A stretch of 40,083 nt of DNA from Planctomycetia bacterium (GTDB taxonomy: Bacteria; Planctomycetota; Planctomycetia; Pirellulales; UBA1268). The position numbers and the translations under genes were made by a program. A model generated the notes under the pieces. That model saw only the letters and a list, made by a program, of their open reading frames with translations. It was not told the DNA's origin and made no database searches. The DNA lies in NCBI GenBank assembly GCA_026401075.1, contig JAPLNQ010000177.1, forward strand, positions 1 through 40,083, written 5' to 3'. Positions 24,210 through 31,839 of this stretch are shown piece by piece; the stretch's first letter is position 1, and each line of letters starts with the position of its first letter.

Positions 24210-24420
24210 TGCGGGGGTGATCTCCGGGGAGCTGGTTCTCGTCCGTGTCCGGCAATGTACCACCGACACTCCATTGGGGCGAGTTGCCGCCCGCGCGCCG
24301 CCGCTGCATACTTTTGAGTTCTCGTCGGCGTTTCGCGGCCGCGGGCAGGCGGCCAACACCGCGGCGGAACGTCTCGACGTCGTGCCCCCCGTCGCCAGCC
24401 CCGCCCGCCTGAGCCATCCC
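24210..24420. other. Divergent region between the SEC-C gene and the sigma-54 activator
   Basis: About 210 bases between divergent starts. The plus-strand frame of the activator stays open throughout, so part may be coding if that protein starts earlier (ATG 24202 or GTG 24382). No clear promoter box was identified. Confidence 0.4.
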
Positions 24421-25815
24421 GTGCAGCAGCCCCGCATCCTGATCGTCGATTCCGAGGGCAGCACCGGCCTGCCCTATGCCAAACTGAGCGCCCGCCTTCA
24501 GCCGTTCGAAGTGCGGGTGGAGAAGTCGCTCGATGCGGCGATCGGCACGCTCTCCCGCGACTCCTGGGATCTGGGTGTCGTCACGGCACGTTCCGGGCCC
24601 ACGGCCGAGCGGCTCCATGCCGCGCTGAAGAACGCCGACCCGCAACTGCCGATGGTGGTGATCGATACGCGGCCGAACATCGACACGGCACGTGCCTGCC
24701 TCCAGGCCGGCGCGGGGGATTATCTCGACATCGCCCGGGCCGAGGCAGAACTCGAGGATGCGCTGGTGCGGCTGCTGACGGAATCGCGGCGCAAGGCGGC
24801 GGAAGAGGTGCTTCGACGCGCGGTCGAGCGACCCTACTCGTTCGACGATTTTCTGGGCGAAAGCCCGGCCATGCGGCAGGTCTATTCCGTCATCGACCGG
24901 ATCGCCACCAGCTCCGTGGACGTGCTGGTGACGGGCGAGACCGGAACGGGCAAGGAACTCGTCGCGAGGGCCATCCATGCCCGCAGCCGTCGGAGCACCG
25001 GCCCGTTCGTGCCCGTGGACTGCGGCGCGATTCCCGACGCCCTGATGGAGAGCGAACTGTTTGGCCACGAGCGGGGCGCCTTCACGGGAGCCGATGCCCG
25101 GCGGATGGGGTTGGTCGAATTCGCAGATGGTGGCACGTTCTTCCTCGACGAAGTTGGCGAACTGCCGCTGCCACTGCAGGCGAAGCTGCTGCGGGTGCTG
25201 CAGGAGCGGCGGGTGCGGCGGGTCGGGGCGAGGCTCGAGAATGCGGTCGACGTGCGGGTGATCGCGGCGACGTCGAGAAACGTCGACCAGATGGTGGATC
25301 GTGGGGAATTTCGCCGCGATCTTCTCTACCGGATCAATGTGGTGCGGATCGACCTGCCGCCGCTTCGCGCCCGAGGCGACGATATCGGCCTGCTGGCCGA
25401 GTTTTTCGCCAACCGCGCCGCGCAGGAGATGGGCCGGCGGGTGAACGGCCTGTCAACCGACGTCTACCAGGTGCTGAGGAGCTACCACTGGCCGGGGAAT
25501 GTCCGCGAACTGCAGAACGTCGTCCGGCGGGCGCTTGCCATGACGCAGTCGTCGGTGGTCGGCGTGGACGATCTGCCTGACGAACTGGTGGCCACCGCCG
25601 GCCGCTCGAGCGCCGCGGTGGGATACTTCGCGCAGCGCGCCGAACATATGGCGCGGTTCGAACAGCACTACCTGTCCGACCTGCTCACACGGCACTCGGG
25701 CGACGTGTCGGCGGCCGCCCGCGATGCCCGCTTGCCCCGTGGCACGCTCTACCGGTTGATGAAAGCCCATGGTCTCGATGGCGCCGCGTTTCGCACGCGA
25801 GTCGATCCATCGTGA
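24421..25815 (+). CDS. Sigma-54-dependent transcriptional activator (NtrC family) with degenerate receiver
   Basis: From GTG 24421 this is a 464-aa bacterial enhancer-binding protein. Residues 5-118 fold like a response-regulator receiver (RILIVDSEG to DYLDIARAEAELEDALVRLL), but the phospho-acceptor aspartate is replaced: WDLGVVTARSG has Thr55 where Asp is expected, and the conserved lysine near the end is also absent. The AAA+ domain is complete, with Walker A GETGTGKE at 172-179, the sigma-54 contact loop GAFTGA at 219-224, Walker B GGTFFLDEVGELP and GNVRELQN. The C-terminal Fis-type HTH is GDVSAAARDARLPRGTLYRLM (about 427-447). It should open sigma-54 promoters, perhaps without phosphorylation. 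The start is uncertain. Its stop overlaps the next gene's GTG (GTGA). Confidence 0.93.
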   Translation: MQQPRILIVDSEGSTGLPYAKLSARLQPFEVRVEKSLDAAIGTLSRDSWDLGVVTARSGPTAERLHAALKNADPQLPMVVIDTRPNIDTARACLQAGAGDYLDIARAEAELEDALVRLLTESRRKAAEEVLRRAVERPYSFDDFLGESPAMRQVYSVIDRIATSSVDVLVTGETGTGKELVARAIHARSRRSTGPFVPVDCGAIPDALMESELFGHERGAFTGADARRMGLVEFADGGTFFLDEVGELPLPLQAKLLRVLQERRVRRVGARLENAVDVRVIAATSRNVDQMVDRGEFRRDLLYRINVVRIDLPPLRARGDDIGLLAEFFANRAAQEMGRRVNGLSTDVYQVLRSYHWPGNVRELQNVVRRALAMTQSSVVGVDDLPDELVATAGRSSAAVGYFAQRAEHMARFEQHYLSDLLTRHSGDVSAAARDARLPRGTLYRLMKAHGLDGAAFRTRVDPS

Positions 25816-26399
25816 AAACACCTCTGCCTGCGACCGTCACCCCGCCAGCGGCACTGCTGCAGGGCATCCTGCGGCGGTGGCCGACGATCCTGGTTGTCGG
25901 CTACGCGGTGGCAGCCTTCAGCTGGACGATGCCGGCCAGCCTGTTTCCACCGAAGCCGGTCATCGACCGGATGGCGGTGGGACCATTGCTGCTCCTGGGG
26001 TTGTGGCAGTCGTGGGACATGTTTTCGCCCGATCCCCGCACCATCGACATCTGCGTGGAGCTGCGGTGCACCAATCGCGACGGCACCGGCGATCGCAGGA
26101 TGCTCAGTGACATGGTTGCGATGGGCTATTATGAACGCTGGCAGAAGGATCGCTGGCGAAAGTATTTCAACGATCACCTGCGGCTCGACGACGAACATGC
26201 CCTCTGGCAGCCGTTCGCGGAATATGCCACGCGACGGCTGCGGGAGGAGGGGCACGATCCGGTGGCCATCGAACTGGTGCGCTGGTGGCGGCCCTGCGAC
26301 CCGGCCATCAGACCGGACCTCCGCGCCGACGTGCGGCAGACGCCCTGGCAGAACCACGTTTTCCATCGCTGGGGCGTGCCGCGGGAGTGGGGCCGATGA
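25812..26399 (+). CDS. Small membrane protein, likely partner of the HTTM protein
   Basis: This 195-aa protein starts with GTG overlapping the activator's stop in GTGA. It has two hydrophobic helices (about 22-44 WPTILVVGYAVAAFSWTM, and 52-67 MAVGPLLLLGLWQSW), then the motif WDMFSPDP at about 68-75. The rest is a soluble, basic, Trp/Arg-rich domain (RCTNRDGTGDRRMLSDM, YYERWQKDRWRKYFNDHL). Short proteins with a W-x-M-F-x-P-x-P motif next to the membrane are often encoded beside HTTM proteins, by recollection. The gene ends by overlapping the HTTM start in ATGA, so translation of all three genes is coupled. No enzymatic motif is apparent. Confidence 0.85.
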   Translation: MKTPLPATVTPPAALLQGILRRWPTILVVGYAVAAFSWTMPASLFPPKPVIDRMAVGPLLLLGLWQSWDMFSPDPRTIDICVELRCTNRDGTGDRRMLSDMVAMGYYERWQKDRWRKYFNDHLRLDDEHALWQPFAEYATRRLREEGHDPVAIELVRWWRPCDPAIRPDLRADVRQTPWQNHVFHRWGVPREWGR

Positions 26400-27355
26400 C
26401 GTCGCCATGGGCCGGAATTCTGCGTGCTGTCGCGGCCCTCGACCACTGGGTGCGCGATCCGGTCGATCCCCGGCCGCTGGCCTGGTTTCGCTCCTGGCTC
26501 GGCCTGCTCAGTTTGGTGAATCTCTGGCTGCTCTGGCCCGACATGCCCATGTGGCTGGGCAATGACGGCGTGCTGCCCGCTGCCGTGCACCGAGACCTGG
26601 TCGGTGGCACCCGCATCAGCATCTTCATGATCACCGGCTACAGCGACGCGGCCATCGGGATCATCCGCGGCCTCGGCATCGCGGGAGGCCTTGGCCTCTG
26701 GCTGGGGATTTTTCCACGCTGCGCAGCTTTCTGTGCCTGGCTGGCCGTGGTCAGCTACTCGTATCGCAACATGGACATCCTGCACTCTGGCGACAACCTG
26801 ATTCGCATCGGCAGCTTCTTCCTCATCTTTGCCCGTACCGGCGGCGTCTTTTCGCTCCCCCAGTCCGTGCGTCGCCTGTTTTTTTCGCAGACGTCGTCAG
26901 GCAGGCAGCCTCCCGACAGCTTCGTGCCGGCATGGCCGCAGCGAATCCTGCAGGTGCAGCTCTGCATCCTCTATTTGGTGGCGGGCATCTGGAAGGCGAC
27001 GGGGCCGACCTGGCGCAACGGCACCGCCGTCGGAATGGTGCTGCAACTCGGTGAGTTTCAGCGGTTTCCGATCCCGGACTTCTTGCTCACGCCCGTCATA
27101 TCGCAGGTGATGACCTACGGGACGCTGGCATTCGAACTGGGATTTCCCCTGCTGGTCTGGATCCCCAGCCTGCGAATCCCGGTGCTGCTGGCGGGCCTCG
27201 CGTTTCATGCGGGGCTCGACTGGGTCATGAACGTGCAGCTGTTTCAGTGGCTGATCACCGCGTACTACCTGCTGTGGCTGAAGCCGGCTAGCTCTTCGCC
27301 GGCTTCTTTCGCTCCCAGGTCTGGCCCTGCTTGTAGCGCTCGGCCCGCTCGATGA
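26396..27355 (+). CDS. HTTM-domain membrane protein (vitamin K-dependent gamma-carboxylase-like)
   Basis: This 319-aa protein starts at ATG 26396 inside the previous gene's stop (ATGA). It has several membrane helices: SWLGLLSLVNLWLLWP, IIRGLGIAGGLGLWLGIFP, FCAWLAVVSYSYRNMD, ILQVQLCILYLVAGIWK, QVMTYGTLAFELGFPLLVWI and WLITAYYLLW. The HTTM hallmarks are visible: an early D/N-rich loop after the first helix (PDMPMWLGNDGVLPA), YRNMDILHSGDNLIRI and QVQLCILYLVAGIWKATGPTWRNG. The family is named after the membrane domain of vitamin K-dependent gamma-glutamyl carboxylase. Most bacterial members have unknown substrates. The last about 22 residues are low-complexity and overlap the end of the convergent HEAT-repeat gene by 68 bases. 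Confidence 0.9.
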   Translation: MTSPWAGILRAVAALDHWVRDPVDPRPLAWFRSWLGLLSLVNLWLLWPDMPMWLGNDGVLPAAVHRDLVGGTRISIFMITGYSDAAIGIIRGLGIAGGLGLWLGIFPRCAAFCAWLAVVSYSYRNMDILHSGDNLIRIGSFFLIFARTGGVFSLPQSVRRLFFSQTSSGRQPPDSFVPAWPQRILQVQLCILYLVAGIWKATGPTWRNGTAVGMVLQLGEFQRFPIPDFLLTPVISQVMTYGTLAFELGFPLLVWIPSLRIPVLLAGLAFHAGLDWVMNVQLFQWLITAYYLLWLKPASSSPASFAPRSGPACSARPAR

Positions 27356-28709
27356 GTTCCTCGTTCTTGGTCGTTCCCAGCACCTTGTCGAGCGCCTTCG
27401 TGAACTCGTCCTTGTTGGCGTCGCGGATGGTGCGATGGTGCGCGAGTTCGACCACGCTCAGACAGGCGGGCTCCGCAAGATTCGGGTCGTCGAGATAGGG
27501 CGCCACGAACCGCAGCGTTTCGATCGTGCGGATGGCGTTGGCTCGCTCCAGCACGCGGCGGCGATCCTCGTCGCGCTTGCACAGCGACATCGTCTTCTCG
27601 AGCAGTTCCAGCTTTTGCTTGTCCTTGAGCTTGTTGTCGGGGAGCGGCGCGATCCGGATCAGTGTGGCCAGCAACAGTTCCCGTTCGGTCGGGTCCTGCG
27701 ACTTGCCAAGGAGGTCGAGCAGCCGCTGCGACACGGTGGCGTCGGGCCACTTTGCCAGTGCTGTGAGCCCGAGCCTCCGCTTGCCCGCATTGGCGTCGGC
27801 AATGAGACCATCGACGATGGCCAGCGCGCCATCACCACCCACACGGGCCAGCACCGTGAGGAGCGTTTCCTTGGTCGCGTCATCGGCCGCCTTGAACTGC
27901 GTCAAGAGAGCCTCCGCAGCCTTTTCCTTGCCGGGGTTTTGCGTGCAGACCGTCACCAGAGACCGCTCGGCCTCGTCTCGCTCGCCACCGGACGCGGCCT
28001 TGAGCACGCCCTGCACCATGCCGGCGACCTGCTCGGGTCCGCCAAAACGGGCGAGCGCCCGCATTGCGGCCGTTCGCACCGCCGGATCACCGTCGACCGC
28101 TGCTGCGAGAAGATCGGGCAGCGCGCTGACGGCCCGTCGGTCGGCGAGAATATCGATGAACGTGGGCCGCAGACCCGGTTCGCCGACCTTGGCCGCTTCC
28201 ACGATCAGCGGCGTCACGTCGTTCCCGCGGAGGATCGTCAGCGCCCTCCGTGCGGCCGCCTTTTCGGGGTCGGCAGCGGCGAGCGATGTTTTCAGCACCG
28301 CAACCTCCGTGCCACTGCCCAGGGATCCCACTGCGTGGATCGCCGCCGCTCGTACGGCGGGCTCCTGAGATGCCATGAGCAGGGCCAGCGTCGCCGGAAG
28401 CGCTGCCCGATCGCCGCGGTCGGCCAGTGCCGCGGTGAGTTCGAGCTGGCGGGCCGGAGCCAGCTTGGAGAGAAGCCCGGCGAACTGCTTTGTGGCCGCC
28501 TCCCCCTTCAGACCGTAGCGGACGCGATCGAGACCGATTGCGCGGAAGGCCTGGTCATCCTTCGCCAGGAAATCGACGGTCATCTGCACGGCATCCTGCG
28601 GCGCCGCGGTATCCGCAGCGGCCGCCGGTCGCAGGCCACAGGAAAGGCAGGTGAGGACCGCCCACATCAGGACAATGGTGCTGCGATGGCGTCGGGCAAG
28701 GACAGTCAT
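27288..28709 (-). CDS. Secreted HEAT-repeat protein
   Basis: Starting at ATG 28709 behind GGAG (8 bases), this 473-aa protein has a signal peptide (STIVLMWAVLTCLSCGLRPAAA, possibly a lipoprotein through LTCLSC) and about ten HEAT-like repeats: EPAVRAAAIHAVGSLG, DPAVRTAAMRALARFGG, GKRRLGLTALAKWPD, and similar. The repeats form a superhelical scaffold for protein binding. HEAT proteins with a neighbouring Gfo/Idh/MocA enzyme occur often in planctomycete gene clusters for sugar or glycan breakdown. A direct role here is inference. The upstream HEAT gene ends 90 bases before it. Its 3' end overlaps the HTTM gene on the other strand. Confidence 0.88.
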   Translation of the reverse strand: MTVLARRHRSTIVLMWAVLTCLSCGLRPAAAADTAAPQDAVQMTVDFLAKDDQAFRAIGLDRVRYGLKGEAATKQFAGLLSKLAPARQLELTAALADRGDRAALPATLALLMASQEPAVRAAAIHAVGSLGSGTEVAVLKTSLAAADPEKAAARRALTILRGNDVTPLIVEAAKVGEPGLRPTFIDILADRRAVSALPDLLAAAVDGDPAVRTAAMRALARFGGPEQVAGMVQGVLKAASGGERDEAERSLVTVCTQNPGKEKAAEALLTQFKAADDATKETLLTVLARVGGDGALAIVDGLIADANAGKRRLGLTALAKWPDATVSQRLLDLLGKSQDPTERELLLATLIRIAPLPDNKLKDKQKLELLEKTMSLCKRDEDRRRVLERANAIRTIETLRFVAPYLDDPNLAEPACLSVVELAHHRTIRDANKDEFTKALDKVLGTTKNEELIERAERYKQGQTWERKKPAKS

Positions 28710-28799
28710 GATCAAAGCTCCAGAAGGCGTGTGCCAGAAAGCTCGTGCCAGAAGGCCAATGACAGAGCCTTCGGCGTGGGTGGGAGAAGGTGATGTCGC

Positions 28800-29546
28800 T
28801 CAGGAGGTCGTGGTCGTATCGAGACAGGCGAGGATGCCCCGTGCGGCTGCCAGCCGCGTAGCCTTCGCCGTTGGAGTCGTGCCCGCTGCCGCTGATTCAG
28901 AGAGGGACGTGTAGATGGCCTTGGCCTCGGCCCGCTTGCCCTGCCGCAGGAGCGACTCGGCACAGGCCAATCGGGCATCGGCGATGGCGGAGCCGGCCGC
29001 CTTGTCGGTGATTCCGCCAGCAGCCGCCAGGGCCTGGCACGCTTCGGGAGTGTGAATCCTTCCGAGCGCGTCGGCCGCGGCGACGGCCGTTTTCGATTCG
29101 CCCGAGAGGAGCGCGGCGATCGCGGGCACGGAGGCTGCATCACCACGGCCCGCCAGGGACGAGATCATGCCGATCTTGAGATCACCCAGCACGGTTCCGA
29201 GCGCCTTTCGCAACGCCTCGGTAGCCTCCGCTGCGTTGATCCGCTCGAGTGCGAACCTCGCCATGTGCGAATGGTCTTTCTCGGGCAGCAGTGCGGCCAG
29301 GCTCGGCACGGAGGCAGCGGTGCCGATCAGCGACAGCTTGCGGCAGACATATTCCTTGGCAGCGCGGGAGGTGCCCGCGCCGAGCAGCGTGGCCAGTCGC
29401 TTTTCGAGGTCGGCCCGCGCGGCAGGGTCGGCGTGGGCGGCCACGACGGCGGCGTCGATCGGCTGGAAGGCGGAGGCGTCGCCGCCCCAGTCAAAGGCCT
29501 TGAGGATTTCAAACGGCTTGTCGAGGCTGGCGGGATCGTAGGCCAT
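28800..29546 (-). CDS. Small HEAT-repeat protein
   Basis: From ATG 29546 this is a 248-aa protein without a signal peptide, made of HEAT-like repeats: KEYVCRKLSLIGTAASVPSL, DHSHMARFALERINAAEATEAL, LKIGMISSLAGRGDAASVPAI and KTAVAAADALGRIHTPEACQAL. The C-terminal part (AIADARLACAESLLRQGKRA) is TPR-like. It probably follows the oxidoreductase gene (95-base gap) and precedes the larger HEAT gene. The start has no strong ribosome site and ATG 29654 upstream is possible, though the added residues look like shadow sequence. It has no catalytic motif. Confidence 0.82.
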   Translation of the reverse strand: MAYDPASLDKPFEILKAFDWGGDASAFQPIDAAVVAAHADPAARADLEKRLATLLGAGTSRAAKEYVCRKLSLIGTAASVPSLAALLPEKDHSHMARFALERINAAEATEALRKALGTVLGDLKIGMISSLAGRGDAASVPAIAALLSGESKTAVAAADALGRIHTPEACQALAAAGGITDKAAGSAIADARLACAESLLRQGKRAEAKAIYTSLSESAAAGTTPTAKATRLAAARGILACLDTTTTS

Positions 29547-29641
29547 GTTCAGACTCGCGGAGAGAGGGATGACACAAAGAGGTGAGGAGCGAAGGGGGCG
29601 GCTTGCCGTGAGCACGGCGGCCGCGTCGGGGCGTGTGCGGT

Positions 29642-30952
29642 TTAGAGAATCCATGGCTCGCGGCGGGCGCGGTCGCAGAGCCGGTTGGCCTCTTCGTCGC
29701 CCGTGAACTGCTGTGCCGCCACATCCCAGTTCAACGACCGCTGAAGCCGGTAGGCGATGCCGATCATGTGGGGACCCGACATCGTATTGACGGCCAGTTC
29801 GATGTCGCGGAAAGGACGTTCGCGGGTCTTCACGCACTCGATAAAGTCGCCGTAGATGCCACCGGTGCCCTTGTAGACAGGCACCGGCTTCGCGGCGCGG
29901 CGTTGGCCGTCGCCGAAGATCTGGATCGCTCCGCGGCCACCGACGAGCGGATCCTTGGGCCTGAGCTGCTGGGGCCTGTTGTGGTGCAGTTCGACGCCGT
30001 TGGGATAAGCCACGCTGACATAGGCTGCTTCTTTGCCGTCGGATGAGGCTGGGTGGTAGGTCACATTCAACGGCTGCAGTTCGCGGAGATCGGTCGCGAA
30101 GATCGTGCCGCCGAAGTGGTGCGCGCCCCAGTCGGTGAGGCTGCCGCCGGAATAGTCGATGTACGACCGCCAGCTATTGCCGCCCGTGCCGTAATTGCCG
30201 TCGCAGCGGCCGGAGTTGTAGGGCTCCCAGGGAGCCGGGCCGAGCCAGAGGTCCCAGTCGATGTCTGTGGGCGTCTCTTGCGCGGGCAGGTAGCAGGGCT
30301 GTGAGGGGCCGCCCACGCTGACATCGACCGACTTGATCGTGCCAAGTTCGCCAGCCCAGCAGGGATTCACGATCTCCTTGTAATCCTCCAGCACACGCTG
30401 GCTGCCGCCGGAAACGACACGGCCGTAGCGTCGGGCCGCGGCGACCATCAGCGGGCCCTCCCGCAGCGTGAGCGTCTCCGGCTTCTGCAGATAGACGTCC
30501 TTCCCAGCGCGGCAGGCGGCGATTGTCATGATGGCGTGCCAATGGTCGGGCGTGGCGATGTGGACGGCGTCGATGTCGTCGCGGGCAAGCAGTTCACGGA
30601 AATCGACGTACGCTGCGCAGTCGGTGTTGGCATACTTGCCGTCGACGCGGCCCTTGCCGTCGTCCCGCCACTTCTTCCGCACGTCGCAGACGGCGACATA
30701 CTGCACGTCGGCCCGACCGAGGAAGGCGTTCTGGTCGCCGGAACCCATGTTGCCGATGCCGATGCCCCCCATCACGATCCGGTCGCTGGCCGGCGGGGTG
30801 GTGGCATCACCAAGCGCCTTGGACGTGATGACGTAGGGGGAGGCGATCGTGGCACTGGCGGCGACGCCCGCAGTCTTGAGAAAGCCGCGACGCGTGGCGG
30901 TCGAAGCCTCACTGGCCGGCGGGATGGACCTGGCAGATGTGTCGTGCACCAT
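29642..30952 (-). CDS. Tat-exported Gfo/Idh/MocA-family oxidoreductase
   Basis: This 436-aa protein starts best at ATG 30952, where TGGAGG lies 9 bases upstream (the ATG at 30961 directly touches it). A twin-arginine signal (ATRRGFLKTAGVAASATIASP) sends the folded enzyme across the inner membrane. The Rossmann part follows: RIVMGGIGIGNMGSGDQNAF, YVAVCDVRKKW, DIDAVHIATPDHWHAIMTIAA, and the family EKP-like site as QKPETLTLREG. The C-terminal half has the substrate domain with SYIDYSGGSLTDWGAHHF and ends in EPWIL, common in planctomycete members. These enzymes use NAD(P) to oxidise or reduce sugars or glycosides. The substrate is unknown. Two HEAT-repeat genes lie downstream in the same direction. 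Confidence 0.9.
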   Translation of the reverse strand: MVHDTSARSIPPASEASTATRRGFLKTAGVAASATIASPYVITSKALGDATTPPASDRIVMGGIGIGNMGSGDQNAFLGRADVQYVAVCDVRKKWRDDGKGRVDGKYANTDCAAYVDFRELLARDDIDAVHIATPDHWHAIMTIAACRAGKDVYLQKPETLTLREGPLMVAAARRYGRVVSGGSQRVLEDYKEIVNPCWAGELGTIKSVDVSVGGPSQPCYLPAQETPTDIDWDLWLGPAPWEPYNSGRCDGNYGTGGNSWRSYIDYSGGSLTDWGAHHFGGTIFATDLRELQPLNVTYHPASSDGKEAAYVSVAYPNGVELHHNRPQQLRPKDPLVGGRGAIQIFGDGQRRAAKPVPVYKGTGGIYGDFIECVKTRERPFRDIELAVNTMSGPHMIGIAYRLQRSLNWDVAAQQFTGDEEANRLCDRARREPWIL

Positions 30953-31199
30953 GAGATGCATCCTCCAATACGGCGGGAATAGACGGGAACCCCTCGTCGC
31001 GCGAACGCAGTCGACGCCGAGAGTGTAATGACAGGCGACGGTGGCATCAAACCGGCGCCACGGGGGCGTGCGACCGACGGAACACGCGCCTCGCGGGCGC
31101 GACGGCAGGGACTTCCAGGGCAATGGACCGCGAAAAACGACGGTACGAGGTCCTTCGGCCGCCGCCGCAGTGAGTGGCCGCGCCTCAATCGCGTGACAG

Positions 31200-31218
31200 G
31201 TGCCACCAGACGAGGCAC
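31200..31218 (+). promoter_or_regulatory. Possible activator-binding inverted repeat upstream of the sigma-54 promoter
   Basis: GTGCC-N9-GGCAC is a perfect inverted repeat centred about 67 bases before the predicted transcription start. That is a normal distance for an enhancer site of a sigma-54 activator such as NtrC, but the sequence does not clearly match the NtrC consensus. Confidence 0.35.
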
Positions 31219-31249
31219 GAAAACACCGCGGGATGCAGCGGTTTTTGAT

Positions 31250-31266
31250 TTGGCACGGAATATGCA
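31250..31266 (+). promoter_or_regulatory. Sigma-54 (RpoN) promoter of the P-II gene
   Basis: TTGGCACG, four bases, then ATGCA: the -24 GG (31252-31253) and -12 GC (31264-31265) are 12 bases apart as required, and the -24 box matches the consensus fully. Transcription should start near 31276, leaving an about 85-base leader. This is a typical arrangement for nitrogen-regulated glnB/glnK genes. Confidence 0.75.
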
Positions 31267-31297
31267 CCAACTTTTGGATGGAGAGCCGGTCGTGTGA

Positions 31298-31817
<520 letters not shown>

Positions 31818-31839
31818 AGGGGCGGAGTGCAACCCACCC

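Noticed and set aside
24210-24420. Start of the sigma-54 activator at ATG 24202
   Set aside because: The added 73 residues have no receiver-like pattern and would overlap the divergent SEC-C start. The receiver begins a few residues after GTG 24421.
31250-31266. Idea that the activator at 24.4 kb controls the P-II promoter
   Set aside because: There is no positional or sequence evidence linking the two. Nitrogen-type control by another activator is as likely.
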